A stretch of DNA of 64,000 nucleotides from Scolanthus callimorphus (GCA_033964015.1 CM066913.1:27368790-27432789), one strand, 5' to 3'; positions 21,116-33,627 are shown, numbered from the stretch's first letter. Notes: generated by a model not told the origin, from the letters alone. Numbers and translations are program-made.

Positions 21116-22860
21116 GGTGACTCATTCGAAATTCAAAATGCACCCAACTGTGTCTAGAGCGCAAATCTGCGTCGCCAAACTCAAGGCTATAACTTTTGTG
21201 TCTTTTCCTCTATTGTTATAATTCTTTTTTCAAATCCTACTTTAATGATGTATAAATAAGTTATTAATAACCGATCTCCTTGGAAACATTTTTAGAAGTC
21301 ACAATCTAAATTTTTGTGAGGCCCTAATTTCATATTCAGGTCGTACTAGAAAAAAAAATTTGCCGGTTTTTTTGGCTCAAACTTCAGGAATCGATTCCAG
21401 TTGAAGTAATCTCAAATCAAGCTACGTTACAGAAAATTCGTCGGAACAGAAACGCGGTAATAAAAATGCCGTCAACTTTGGCCAAATTAGAAGCTGATTC
21501 TGCTCGGCTTGAATTGAATTTAATAGTGCCCCGTAAACTCATTATTTGGGCTCTTCCTTCGACACTATATTGTATAGTAATGTAGTAAACTTTACGGAAG
21601 GTCAGATTGTAAATACGATGAACTACTAAAGTGTTGGAAAATTATTTACCGAGGAAAGAAATCGTGAAAGCGCAATGAATTATTACAAGAATGTCGCGTT
21701 AAACTGTGTCGTTATTACGTATTATTTCTTGCTAAGATATATATAGACGTTAACCTTGTGGCATTGGTAAACCTTAGTAACCAAGTTTGACCATTATATG
21801 TGCTTATTTGTTATAGAGGAAAATTACAAAGTTACGACATTCACCCTCTAGTCTTGCACGCAGATTTGAAGCTCTCTTGTTTATGAATAATAATGAAATC
21901 TGACGTTTTTCCAGGGGGAGCTCATTAGGCCAAATCTAATCAATAGCAGTCACGCTCCGAAAATAGCAATTGTTTATTAAGTCCTTATGGAACATAAAAA
22001 CTTGCTATGATAAAAGCTTTCTTTGTTCGCTGATTAGAGTAGGCCTAAATGTGCTCCCCCTGGCGAAACGTCAGATTTCATTACCATTCATAAACAAGAG
22101 AGCTTCAAATCTGCGTGCAAGACTAGAGGGTGAATGTCGTAACTTTGTAATTTTCTTCTATACCAAATAAGCACATATAATGGTCAAACTTAGTTACTAA
22201 GGTTTACCAATGCCACAAGGTTAACGTCTATATATATCTTAGCAAGAAACAATACGTAATAACGACACAGTTTAACGCGACATTCTTGTAATAAATTCAA
22301 TGCGCTTTCACGATTTCTTTCCTCGGTAAATAATTTTCGAACACTTTAGTAGTTCATCGTATTTACAATCTGACCTTCCGTAAAGTTTAATACATTACTA
22401 TACAATATAGTGTCGAAGGAAGAGCCCAAAATAATGAGTTTTCGGGGCACTATTAAAATTCAATTCAAGCCGAGCAGAATCAGCTTCTAATTTGGCCAAA
22501 GTTGACGGCATTTTTATTACCGCGTTTCTGTTCCGACGAATTTTCTGTAACTTAGCTTGATTTGAGATTACTTCAACTAGAATCGATTCCTGGAGTTTGA
22601 GCCAAAAAAACCGGCAAATTTTTTTTCTAGTACGACCTGAATATGAAATTAGGGCCTCACAAAAATTTAGATTGTGACTTTTAAAAATGTTTCCAAGAAG
22701 ATCGGTTATTAATAACTGATTTATACAACATTAAAGTAGGATTTGAAAAAAGAATTATAACAATAGAGGAAAAGACACAAAAGTTATAGCCTTGCGTTTG
22801 GCGACGCAGATTTACGCTCTAGACACAGTTGGGTGCATTTTGAATTTCGAATGAGTCACC
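21116..22860. mobile_element. 1.75-kb near-perfect palindrome, TTAA-flanked (piggyBac-type foldback)
   Basis: The left arm, 21116 to about 21935, and the right arm, about 22045 to 22860, are reverse complements with only scattered mismatches. About 110 bp of unique loop separates them. The outer ends are GGTGACTCATTCGAAATTC and its complement, and TTAA lies immediately outside both (21112-21115 and 22861-22864). TTAA duplications are characteristic of piggyBac-type transposition. Neither arm has a credible reading frame. A transcript crossing it would form about 800 bp of double-stranded RNA. Confidence 0.85.
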
Positions 22861-22864
22861 TTAA

Positions 22865-23786
22865 TTGCTGAATTGGTGCATTACTTTGAGTTGAGAAAAT
22901 GTACATTTGGAGAAGCACGGTTCACTTTCGAAAAACCTGGAAAAGAAAAACAAGATATACATACTGGTCAGTATATGTTAAAAATTATTGAGTTGAACCA
23001 GTCATTTACCATATATCAACTTGTCCACCTAGAAGAATCTTCACTAAATACCCTTGTCAGGGAGAGGGACATTCACAAGGCCTTCAAATTTTTAACCTGA
23101 GTCAGAAAAGAATGGGCTGTTGTCATTGAGTTTTCAGATCACTTCCTTGCATATAAATTGGTTCTTGTGTGAAAACCTTGCCTAATGGTTTTATTTCATT
23201 ACCTTATCATAACACCATAAACTTCCACTTTCCCAAGCTGTTTTGTCATATCATAAAAGTAAATATTGTAATTTTCGCTGGGAAAGTCCATGCAAATCAA
23301 ATCCGATCACTGAGAGTCAATATCTATCACCGGAAAGCGTTTAGTTATTGAAACTAAAAACAATAAATGGGGCCAGCAAAAGTTGTCATTTAAAGGCTGA
23401 AAAATTCAATTAAAATTCTATATTTAATTAAATTTTCACAAAAAGCAAGGACTGGAATTTTGTATCACCAATTCTCGCTTGTCAGGGGCACAGCCTTACT
23501 TTATTTGGTATAGCATGCAAAGTCAGAGTGATTTTATTACAACTTCTGATGCTTTCAGCGATAAATGCATACTATATTTCAAATTCTGCTTACAAAATAT
23601 GTACTGTACCATATTAAAATGCCATGGCCCGCATAGCTCACTAAGAAAGAATGTATCACAAAAACTTTTTTTAAGCATGACAGGGTGGTGATAGAGAAAA
23701 TATAAATGCTCTGAATTATTTTTTACCCTCAATTTCCAGAATTCCCTCCACTCCCAAGATATTTTCATGTCTAATTTTTATGACAA
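22865..23786. other. No gene seen
   Basis: AT-rich sequence with short open frames only. No domain, splice pattern or repeat was recognised. Confidence 0.4.
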
Positions 23787-23960
23787 TGTGTGGTTCCAAA
23801 AAATATCCATACCCCCTCCACGGAAGGGTGTTGAAAAGTGACCCCTCCACCCCTCTGGAATTTCCAACGAGAAATACAGTACTTGTATGGAAAAGATCAG
23901 GTAAAGTGACCCCCCCCCCCCCCCACCCCTCGGGGTATGGATAATTTCTGGAACCACACA
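23787..23960. mobile_element. Small MITE, TGTGTGGTTCCA ends
   Basis: TGTGTGGTTCCAAAAAATAT and its near-complement form arms of about 35 bp around a G/C-homopolymer-rich middle (poly-C at about 23909-23923). Confidence 0.7.
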
Positions 23961-23966
23961 ATTTCA

Positions 23967-25200
23967 CTGAAAATCGAGGACAGGGCTAGATAAATAAATA
24001 ATGGCGGCTAAACGAGATTATTATTCAGCCATGCCACTATCTCGGTTCTGATTGGCTAAGAGTACGCAGCGAAACCTTGTTGGCGCGCAGTGCCTGACGT
24101 CATACTACAGACATTAGGATTGATGCACTCTAATGACGTCATAACGCAAGCCAATAGGTTTGGCCGCCATCTTGGTTTTCATTTCCGAATTGAAAGCCGG
24201 TTTTGCGAATATTCTCGTTGAATCTGTTATGATTTTTGCCAAGAGATCATTGCTTAGGATATCTAAACATCAACTATGCCTATTTGAATTGAATACGAAA
24301 AGGAAAATACCAATGGACGTAAGTCGTAAGTCTAAGATGAAGTTGAAAAACCGTGTCGCCGTGCACGGCCTCATCGCTGACTCCGTTTAGCTAGGTAAGA
24401 ATTCTTGGTTCCTGAATAATAAAACAATTATTGAATTCGGTTTTCGCATGATAGTGAGATTTGGCAACGCCTCGAGTTAGTGTTATCCGCCTCAGCTCCG
24501 CTTCGGCAGATAACACAAACCTCGGCGTTGCCAAATTTCACTATCATGCTCAACCTCATCCAATAAGTGTTAAATATTGTACATACTGCAGTTCTTGACT
24601 GACAAGCTAATTTTTGAGTGTTTGGGACAGGAATTTTGTATTTCTACTTTTGACTTTTGAGCATAGATTTCAAGATCAAATAAATCACACAGAACCTTAT
24701 CATAGGCGTAGAAATCGAGGTTGAATAAGCTTAAAATCAAATTACATAAATCATAAGAATATTCTTACCTGTCTGTTCATATGGTTGCCATTCGATTATC
24801 GTCACGTCGGTCGTGCGGAGTTTGGAGATAAATTGTTTCACTGTATCCGTACACTGAAAAATCCAAGACAGGGCTAGATAAATAATGGCGGCTAAATGAG
24901 AATATTGTACAGACTATACAGTTGTAGACTGACAGAGACTGGCAAGCTAATTTTTTAGATTTTGTATTTTCTTCTTTCGACTTTTGAGCGTAGATTCCGG
25001 AAGGTTGGATCCAAGATCAAATAAAATCACACGGAAACTTAATAATAGGACTTTTGAGCGTAGAAATCGAGGTAAAAAGAAATCACATTAAGACTTGCAT
25101 AAATCATAAAACATATTCTTACCTGTCTGTTGGGTGCCATTTGATTCGATCAGGGAGTTGTGAGATCAAGGAAATGTTATTTTGATCGTCACGGGTCGTA
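23967..25200. repeat. Degenerate direct duplications
   Basis: AGGACAGGGCTAGATAAATA near 23979 recurs at about 24862 with the following ATGGCGGCTAAA. A longer segment, 24570-24815, recurs as 24905-25200, sharing TTTTGAGCRTAGA, AAGATCAAATAAA and TTCTTACCTGTCTGTT. This is an old tandem duplication of roughly 330 bp. Confidence 0.65.
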
Positions 25201-25424
25201 CGAATCCTTCAATTAATTCAACCTAATACTCTAGAAAACACTGCCAGACACGCTATTCCTTGTAGCACAGACACCATCCGATGCCTCTGACAATTATGTA
25301 GACTGATGCGGAATGAAAAGAAGTAAATTTTGCCTTTGCTTTCCTAAAACTTGATGTACAGTAATCACAGGTGACCCAGGACAATTGTTTGTGTACTACA
25401 ACATCGAAGTATGGACACTATTAT

Positions 25425-26440
25425 AGCGGAGCTCGTCAGCGGCCGAAGGCCGCAGAGCGGAGCACCATACCTAAGAAAAAAGCGTCCAAATGATAGTAAA
25501 TGATCGCAAATAGAGTGATATAAAATCCACAGGGTACCCAATACCTGAATAACGCAAAGGATCGCAAAGGGGTCGAAGTCATTTTTCAACGTCAAGCAGA
25601 ATTTCCGCGCGTGTCTGTGAAGCCAGCCTCTTTCGCAGCCATCTCCTGATTTTTATAGTCGCCTTCGCCAGGTTCGCAGTCGCGCGGCCGTGACGTCACA
25701 ACGTCGCGCGCCCGTGACGTCACAAGGTGGAGCCGGCCGAAACAAACTCAAAATGGGGGGGGGGGGAGTGGGTGGTCAGGGGGAGGAGATTGGGTGGTCA
25801 GGGAGGGGGATGCTCACGTGAAAGTGACGTCACACTACAGAACCCAAATACGGCAAATCTGCTTGATCACTGATTATTCAGTTTTTTGATCGCCGCCAAT
25901 GAATAAAATACTACTGCAAGCGACTGGAGAACCAACTAGAACCGGACTACGCAAATGTGTCGGGACTACAAGTCTCTGTAGAAATCAAGAAAGTTTCTTC
26001 TTGTTCAGAAAGAAGGCGGACAAGTGAGAGTTTCTGGCGAAGTTGTAAAGTTGTAACTGGTCATTCGCCATTCTTCGGAGTTTCATTTGACAAATCTGTG
26101 ACGTGTTCTGTGGCGGTTTGGGCGTTTTAGATAAGCTTACAGCGGCTTTTTCAAGGAGAAAAACATACCTGGGGGAAACTACGGCACGGAACAGGTGAGT
26201 TTTCATTCGACTTGTTGTTTGGCTTATTGTTGTTTGATTTGAAGAAACTATTTGGCGGCCATGCAACATTCGTGGTTCAAACTCAGGGACGTCAAGTCCC
26301 GTCTCCCGGGAAAAAATCAAGAAGACTGACCTGGATAACACTTTGTTTATAGGGAGATGGCAGGACATTCCCAAGTTCCGAGCAGGATAAACACTGAAGT
26401 TGTTTCTACACGGGAGAAAAAAGCTACTCGGAAGGAAGGT
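25425..26440. repeat. Dispersed repeat family AGCGGAGCTC, copy 2
   Basis: It opens AGCGGAGCTCGTCAGCGGCC with the GCGGCC/GGCCGC mini-hairpin and follows the same block order as 6267-6950, ending near GGACATTCCCAAGTTCCGAG. It contains CpG-rich and TGACGTCA-containing stretches around 25.68-25.83 kb. No gene is recognised. Confidence 0.6.
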
Positions 26441-27340
26441 AACTAAGCTAAAGTTTGTCATGTTTGTTTATCGCGCAGAACGTGAATCCGAGATGTCGCG
26501 GATTAGTCGGGACTCAAATTGTTTTTCACAGTTTTGAGCCTTTTCCAGTTTTTAGCTTTTTTCAGTTAAGCTTATATGCGATCCTAAAACTCTAGAGAAT
26601 TCTATTAGTATTAAGCTTATTGTAGTTTTCAAGAACGAAGGCTAATAAAACGCTTCGGTCCTGCGTGAAAAGGGAAAACATCGAGCTTTCTGCAAGTAGC
26701 ATTAAAAAATCAAATCTAGAGAGAAAAACTACAAAACGCCTGTCATTTTGCATAAAGCAGGGCATCCTTTTCTGATTCACAGATATACCAACATCCACCA
26801 AAACGTATTTTACGATCGACTGTTGTTGCTACACTACACATTGGCCGGCAATCGATGGTGGTGGAGTCTTGATCTTTTTACTCTTGGATTTCCAAGCGGC
26901 AGGAAATTGACTTTAATGGTACTGGAAAGTAGTTTACTTAAGGCTTAGTGTTTCTTGTACACAACAAAAGGGCAGAAAAACATTAAAGGCTTTCAACTTT
27001 TTAAAAAATATTGTATTTTATCTCTACTCTGATTTCAACATGCATGGACTGTGTCATGCATGTAACTTATTTACTAAATACCAGTAAAATTTTTTTTAGA
27101 AAAACAAAGAAATGAATACATTTAAATTAGTGCATTATGTTTGCTGGCATTTTCATAGCCTTCATGACTTCACTCACAACATAACTGGTATGTATGAGTG
27201 TGATAGTATGTATGTGCCCTCTGATAGCATGGCACCTCAGTTTACATTTCCCTGTGCAGTTGCACGGTTTGGAAACAGCTTTTGGTGAATAGAGATGAAA
27301 AGACCAAAAATGGTAGAAATTTGCATTGACATTACAATTA
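26441..27340. other. No gene seen
   Basis: Short open frames on both strands without splice support. Nothing recognised. Confidence 0.4.
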
Positions 27341-27345
27341 AGCAA

Positions 27346-27655
27346 TAAATGTACTTTCCGCGTGCTCTCTGCTTTCTTACAAACACGAGGGAGATGTTGG
27401 GAGAACTGATCAAAACTTGAAAGACACGAGCCGCAGGCGAGTGTCTTTCAAGTTTTATCAGCTCGACCAACATTCCCCGAGTGTTTGTAAGAAACCAGAG
27501 ACCACGCAGAAAGTATTTTTATTGCTTTTAGAAAATAACATACACACACGCGACAGCGTTGCGTGACAATCATGTTTCTCAGGTCTCTTACAAACACGCT
27601 TTTTAACCAATCAGAATGCGCACATTCACAATACAACATAGGTGTTATTTTCTAA
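27346..27655. mobile_element. Two-hairpin MITE, copy 1
   Basis: One part is a palindrome built on TTTCTTACAAACACGAGG and on CTTGAAAGACACGAGCCG with its complement. The other part ends GAAAATAACA and TGTTATTTTC around a TTACAAACACGCTTTTTAAC segment. The same composite is inserted in the retrotransposon LTR at 37906-38184. Confidence 0.72.
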
Positions 27656-27665
27656 TATCTAATAT

Positions 27666-27857
27666 ACCTCCTCGGCTTGGGCGCAATGTTTTGCCCATTT
27701 CAGATCACGTGGCATTCCCATGAGTATTCTCTCTTTGTTTGGAATGATTCCATATTCATATATCCTTTGGTGCATAGCAGAAAAAAGAAAGAGAGAATAC
27801 TCATGGGAATGCCATGTGATCTGAAATGGGAAAACATTACGCCCAAGCCGAGGAGGT
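27666..27857. repeat. Hairpin with about 72-bp arms
   Basis: CCTCCTCGGCTTGGGCGCAA at the left, continuing to AGTATTCTCTCTTT, is complemented from 27786 to 27857. The loop is about 45 bp, and mismatches are few. Confidence 0.8.
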
Positions 27858-27879
27858 CTATTATGCCATATGGCATCCT

Positions 27880-28140
27880 TTTGTCTAAAATGTACCCATT
27901 ATGGGATTATCGGAGGCAAACATTTTCTTTCTTTTCTCTCTTAGTTGAATATAATTGGTTTCATTGTCTTTCACATTATTTTCAATTCTTTGGATAGAGA
28001 TTAATGTAACTGCAGCTTCACTATTGCTTGGATTGAATATGCTGTTCAAACTAGCATCTAACTAACATATTATACACGGTTAGAGCCCCTGATGGAAATC
28101 CACCGACTGCAAACAGTGCAGGCCTTTGGTAAGAGTGAAG
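27880..28140. repeat. Dispersed repeat matching 8360-8640
   Basis: The ordered landmarks CCCATTATGGGATTATC, TTCACTATTGCTTGGATT and CACGGTTAGAGCCCCTGATG match the copy at 8.4-8.6 kb. Confidence 0.65.
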
Positions 28141-28149
28141 TGAAGGGCA

Positions 28150-28975
28150 TGAAAGAAGAGTGATATAGACTGTTGGAATAGGTTTACATTTACCTTTGAC
28201 ATTTTTTAACAGATATAGTAATAATAACAGGTCTCGATTAATTTTTAAAGACTTTATTGTGTGTTTTGAACTGTACTTAATAAGATTCCCACCTAGTGTT
28301 TCAGGAGGGTGCAACTGGCAAAAGTATTTGGCAGTAATCTAGTGCACATTAACCTTATTTTTTTAATTTCTAAAGCCCAATAATGGAACCAAGTTACAGG
28401 CTGTCACAAGCAAACTTTCTCCAATTTAAAAAAAATCATGAATTATTAATAAGAACAACACAAAAGAAATAATAATCATAGAATCGTAGCTTGTTGTACA
28501 GCCACTAGTGGTTGTAACTTATTTGCATTAGCAACTTCCATGAAAGATATCTTAAAGCTGCCAAATTTACAAGCAATGAATGGCATCTCAGCATTTTAAG
28601 TAGTTTACAACATCAGCATCTGTGTTGTATCAGATCTACATCACCTGCCTGTGATAAATCTGATACAACACAGCTGAGCTCATGTTGTAAACTATCCAAA
28701 AAGATTAATAACTCTTACATACCAGTAATTTTTTTTACTGCACCACGAAGGGCCCCCCGAATTTTTTGTGCAATTTAAAGGGGGAGGGGGGACTTGGGTT
28801 TAATGTTAGCAAATGAGATGTAGGTCAGAAGTTGATTATTGTAGATTTACACTTTGTGATGCATAGCAATTTGCTAATATCATACACAAGCAAATAATAT
28901 GACTTAGCACGTCTCTAATAGCAACCCTCCTTTCCTGTTACTGTTATTCTCTTATCCGTTTTTATTTCACATCAT
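28150..28975. other. No gene seen; small palindrome at about 28610-28690
   Basis: GTTTACAACATCAGCATCTG and its near-complement CTGAGCTCATGTTGTAAAC form a loose hairpin about 80 bp across, with GTGTTGTATCAGAT inside. Otherwise featureless. Confidence 0.45.
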
Positions 28976-28979
28976 TTAA

Positions 28980-29645
28980 GGTTATTCCCCTGTTTTGCAC
29001 GGCGCACGCTGTTCTGCGCATGGACACGCGATCAATTCGTTCGAAAATGACGCAATCGAGCGTGCGCGCGCAAGCTAAATACCCCATTTGAGCGAGAAAC
29101 AGCAAGAAAAAGTCACTTTTTGGGATATTGCGCGAAAACAAGATTGGGCACCCCCATTTTTTATTTTAGCATTTTGATAAGACTATCATTCCCCTGTTAT
29201 AAAAAACGTTTAAAGAAATTTCCACGACAAGTTTTTGAGCTATCGTCATAAAAAGCCCCAAAATGAGACACCAAAGACTCTCAAATTATCACGAGCGGTG
29301 CGCACATTTTTGCACATTTTCAAGAGTAGCGACAACACACATAGAAAATTAAATATTCCACTGTTCGTCCTAGGTAGTGAAGCATCCAATAGTTCTGTTT
29401 AAACTTGCAAGCGAACTGGATTGCTTCATTAGTGAGCGTTTTATCACAATTTTCTTGTTTCACATATTCCTTCACAAAATAGCCCTCAGCCACTAAAACT
29501 GGGGTATGTTTGCGCCATCACAGTTTCTAAACGAGCATGGGCACCCCTCTTTTTATTTCATATTTTCATTCCTTATATACTAAATAGTAAATAGACAAAT
29601 TAAGAAAAAAAATTCTACGACAAGTTTTATTTCAGGGGAATTACC
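28980..29645. mobile_element. TTAA-flanked element, 666 bp
   Basis: Ends GGTTATTCCCCTG and CAGGGGAATTACC lie directly inside TTAA duplications (28976-28979, 29646-29649). CATTCCCCTGTTATAAAA recurs internally. The flanks suggest a piggyBac-type non-autonomous element. Confidence 0.75.
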
Positions 29646-29668
29646 TTAAGACTTTTTAGTGTGTGGTA

Positions 29669-29742
29669 AGGAGGGGGTATCTATATTTTTGTTATTCGGC
29701 ATGGGAGGAGGGGGTATCTATATTTTTGTTATTCGGCATGGG
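29669..29742. repeat. Tandem duplication, about 36-bp unit
   Basis: GGAGGGGGTATCTATATTTT plus TGTTATTCGGCATGG occurs twice back to back. Confidence 0.75.
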
Positions 29743-29872
29743 GTAAGCTATTTTTTAGCCCTTCCGGTTTCCACATAGAGGTGGCGGACCCCGGTTCAGC
29801 GGGGTTACTCACCTTTTCATAAAATCTCTCTTATTTTGAATGTCCACAGTGGTAGTGTTTTTGATCCTAAAA

Positions 29873-30172
29873 ATTCTACAGGGCCATTCATGTCACCTCG
29901 GAATTTCCACAGGGCATTCATTTACAACTGGCATTACCCCCTATCGAGGAACCTGGAATTTCCATAGGAGTTGTTGTGTTTGACCCTGGAATTTCTGCAG
30001 GGGTATAAATACTGTTTTGAACCATGGAATTTCCACAAGGCCATTCTTTTACCATGGAATTTCCACAGGAATCCATTTTTTGCAAACTTTGGAATTTTCA
30101 CAGGGGCCCACAAGAGAATGTTTCACCGAGAAGGTTTCACTGGGAATTTTTACAGGGGGGCCTGTAATTTAC
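29873..30172. repeat. Degenerate minisatellite (GGAATTTCCACAGGG)
   Basis: About nine imperfect units of 25-40 bp carry TGGAATTTCCACAGG or close variants. Plus-strand translation gives irregular repeats and no credible protein. Confidence 0.7.
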
Positions 30173-30179
30173 ACAGGTA

Positions 30180-30920
30180 GAGCAATTTGTTAAAATCGAG
30201 TTCCTCAATAGTGCAATACAACAATTTTTAAACTTTTTAATCATCAGGGACTACTTGAATCAATAAAAAGGATAATTTTTATCAAGGCAATAAATTTTGA
30301 GTTCATAGCAAGTTGATTTTACTGATGACTGTTAATTCATGTCTTACAACCTCACCAAGCTGGGATACCCCAGCTACCCATCGTCCCACATCTTTATGTT
30401 AACAGGCCCTAAATATTATTGGGAGCTCCGCTTTTAGGCAGTGCCTAAATCTATATATTAGGGTTTATATGGGGATTGTGGTAAGGATGTTTGGACCTGG
30501 AAATTTTTAGGAAATTATCAAAAAAAGTTACTGAAACTTACCATGTTGTTAGTTGTGGTTGTCATTAATGCTCATGTGAAGTTTCACGGATTTATCATCA
30601 ATTCGCCCCTCACACAGAGAGAAAGACAAGGTGGGAGGCTGAAGCCCAAATCGGCTCGTCGGATCGATCGGCAGAACACACTTCAAGACGGATTTTTTCA
30701 CAAAATTCGAATTCAACAACTAAACAAACACACCAGGATCGTAGATATACATTTTACCGAAGCAGCAAAATCAATAAATATCCTGCAGTTACATACGCGA
30801 AGTAGCAGACCCCGTTAAACTCGCACGACCCCCTTCGTAACGGTCCGGTATCACCACAACTTGGACAACCAAAATGGCGGCCGTTAAAAACCAAAATGGC
30901 GGCCGTTACCGAAAACTCCT
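30180..30920. other. No gene seen
   Basis: A tandem AAAATGGCGGCCGTTA pair lies at 30873-30906. No exon is supported. Confidence 0.4.
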
Positions 30921-30925
30921 CAAGA

Positions 30926-31090
30926 GGGAGGGGGACCTAGCGCAAACTCATGCAAATCAAATTGTGCTTCTCCAAAATAAATCCATTACCTCCCGAACAA
31001 AGGGATTTTTTTTTACTGGAGAAGAATGGATTTGTAGCAAATTTGGCCTAGGGAGCAGCCACTTGGCGAGTTTGCGCTAGGTCCCCCTCC
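30926..31090. mobile_element. MITE with GGAGGGGGACCTAGCGCAAA ends
   Basis: GAGGGGGACCTAGCGCAAAC at the left is complemented exactly at the right. The 165-bp element has an inner imperfect inverted repeat around TTTTGGAGAAGCACAA. Confidence 0.75.
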
Positions 31091-31221
31091 ACAGTAATTG
31101 CAGCTTCCAAAGACAGCTTGGTGACCAGGCCTTGTTACGGACGGACAGAGGCGATGACAATAGTCTTCGCTAGCGCATGCGCGCTGCCAAAGACTAAAGA
31201 GTGAAAAAATCCGTTCGCGGT

Positions 31222-31419
31222 TCGGGAAGCACGGTTGGCTCAGCGTTACGGCGCTGGGTCTCTCACCGCTGTGAATCGGCTTCGACTCCTGGCCGGGACA
31301 GAGGAAATTTTCTTTCTGTTCTGGTTTCGGTCGAAATTGGTTCATATTGTGAGTTAACGTTGTTCTACACAACTGGATGGCTGAGAATGTTCATAGTCAT
31401 GTTGTTCTACTGTGTTTCA

Positions 31420-31451
<32 letters not shown>

Positions 31452-31678
31452 CGTCTCGCCTTTCTACTCTACTCAGTTTCAGCACCGCATCTTTAACCGT
31501 GGACGTTAAAGAACCACTTGGGGGTGCAATAAACCCGCTGGCAGTGACCACCCTCAGTGTCTGTGCTTATGACCGCTTGGCTGCCAGTGGCGCCGTTGGG
31601 ACTCAGCGTTTATTCAGCTCAAGAGCTGCAAGTTCTTGTTAGCGGTCGCAAATATTTATTTATTTATTTTTATTTACT
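31222..31678 (+). mobile_element. tRNA-derived SINE
   Basis: The head (about 31227-31300) is tRNA-like, with an A-box-like TGGCTCAGCGTTACGG and a B-box-like GGCTTCGACTCC, the internal pol III promoter. A central conserved block, CGGATGAGACAATAAACCGA followed by GGTCCCGT, is shared with SINE bodies in several invertebrate groups and may correspond to a MetaSINE-type core. A longer unique body follows, and the element ends in a (TTTA)n tail at about 31652-31676. No protein is expected. Confidence 0.75.
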
Positions 31679-32091
31679 CTGATTGGAAGTATCATTTTCG
31701 TCACACGTCAAAAATGCCGTTCGCCACGCTGTTTGGCATTTCCAAACGAAGATTTAGATAAACGATATAGATAAACCGTGCGTAAATCTCAGTATGTATA
31801 TAATAAGCTAGTTTCTCGAATATGTTCATATTTTGTATTTTTACACGCAGCCTCTGAAACAAAGTAACAACAAGATCATAATTATCAGCCATACGTACTC
31901 TGATCACCCTGGGGGCTGAACACATAGAAACATATACCTACGACGCAAAAGTAGCCATCTCCAACTCATCGTTACATGCAAAGGTTGTATACAACTGTCA
32001 TCTACATAGAAATGGAAAGACCATGCTTTCGTACAAAATCATTCAAAGGCGCGAACAAAATCCAACGCAGAAAAACGTTTGCAGCGTATAA

Positions 32092-32880
32092 GGCTGCATT
32101 CATTATGTATACTACAGGGTGGGGGGGCAGAGGATTTTTTTTTGACAATGCAAAATTTTCAGATCCTCCCAAGGCACAACATATTTTTTTACGAATCCCC
32201 CCTCTTGGTCAGAAGGAAAAACATGCCCCCCCCCCCCCGACATTTTTTCAAGTTATATGTCGAGGTAGGGTCGCGTCAATAACATTTTTTCAAAAGATGC
32301 AGAACAAGGCTCAATGATAAAAAATACAAAGCGTAAAAATGCAAATAAAAATCATAGGTGCCTGTACTCTTTTGTGTGTAGTGACTTTCTACCAAGCGTT
32401 CTGGTGCGCTTCTCGATTGGAACCTTACTACATAGACTGAGTATGATTTATTTTGTATTTGATTTGTTTTCCAGCAATTTTGACATAAAGCTACAAGACT
32501 ATTAATCAAACGTCCAAAGGCGTTTTTGTCTGGCAGACAAAAGCCACTAAAGAGGACCTCGAGGAATTGTGGTAAAACAAGAAGGCCTTTTACAATTTTT
32601 TAAGTTTATAAGTCTTTATGCGCGCAAAGCGCGCAGCTATTTTCAACATATCAGTTGAAAGAGGGTAAATACACGAGAATAGTAGTGCAAGTCATATTTC
32701 TTCAGGAGGTTCAAACTCGCTGTTTAAAATATATATAATACCTCAACAAAAATATGCATCCCCCCTTCATGTTATGAAAAAAAAAACGTGACATCCCCCC
32801 TTTTCCAGTTGCTAAATTTTGAGATCCCCCCTCAAAATCCTCTGCCCCCCCCCCCTGTAGTATACATAATGAATGCAGCC
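32092..32880. mobile_element. MITE, 48-bp TIRs with TAA duplication
   Basis: GGCTGCATTCATTATGTATA and the following CTACAGGG arm are complemented at the right end. TAA flanks both sides (32089-32091, 32881-32883), which suggests a Harbinger-type origin. Both subterminal regions are G- or C-homopolymer rich. No transposase is seen. Confidence 0.78.
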
Positions 32881-33453
32881 TAACGTTCTTGAACATAAAT
32901 TGGAGACTATTGCGAGGAGAAAACAAAGGGTGTAGAAAAGCACGGTGTTATGAAAACGGAGAGATTCTCCCGATTTTTTCTTAGTTTGGAAAAAAGAACT
33001 ACAATATTAAGTGGATTCATATCATATTTTGCACGTTGTTTCTGAAAATGAATTACAATAAATTTATACACTGCCCTATAAAGTAACATCTGCCGCCTTT
33101 TTGTGCATGTTCCAATATAAGGTTGTCCAAAATATTTTACCCTTTAACGTGACACTTAATAAATGAAGAATGTTTTGCAAAGTTCCCAGCATTTAGAACA
33201 TATGTTTTTCAGAGGTATACTAAACCCCGAGTTAGGATTTCGAGTTGGATTCCGAGTTGGATCTCGAGTTGGATTTTCGAGTTGGATTTTCGAGCAGGAG
33301 TCAAAACGCTCTGATATTCTAAACTTACAAATACTAGAACAATTTAAAGTTAATCATGAATTAGTTGTTGTTTACTGAGTAATAATAGCTAAATTGTAAA
33401 TAACTTAAACGCATCACTTGATCAGTCGCCGTATAGTTGTATCAATTCACTTG

Positions 33454-33627
33454 TGTAACGTGCAGAGTATAACAAGACGTGTGTTCAATACTAAGACGTT
33501 TATTGGAATGAATCAACTTCATAAGGCATTGAATTACATTGCTTTGGTAGCGTGGTTGGTCACGTGCATTCTATTATAAAAGGCTGTTATATAATCTAAC
33601 TAAGACAAATACGTCAATCACGTAACA
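33454..33627 (-). repeat. 3' LTR
   Basis: A 174-bp TG...CA-bounded repeat (TGTTACGTGA...TTACA on the minus strand). It is almost identical to the non-inserted parts of the other LTR. Confidence 0.9.

Noticed and set aside
22300..22700. Possible gene in the palindrome arms
   Set aside because: No long frame is open in either arm, and mismatches between the arms show no codon pattern.
25985..26461. 158-codon minus-strand frame
   Set aside because: It spans the AGCGGAGCTC dispersed repeat and matches no family. The related copy at 6.3-6.9 kb has no corresponding frame.
29971..30180. Plus-strand frame with WNFH repeats
   Set aside because: Translation of the GGAATTTCCACAGGG minisatellite; unit lengths vary and do not keep the frame.
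31201..31300. Functional tRNA gene
   Set aside because: The A and B boxes are present, but the arms do not form a good cloverleaf. The sequence continues into a SINE body and (TTTA)n tail.
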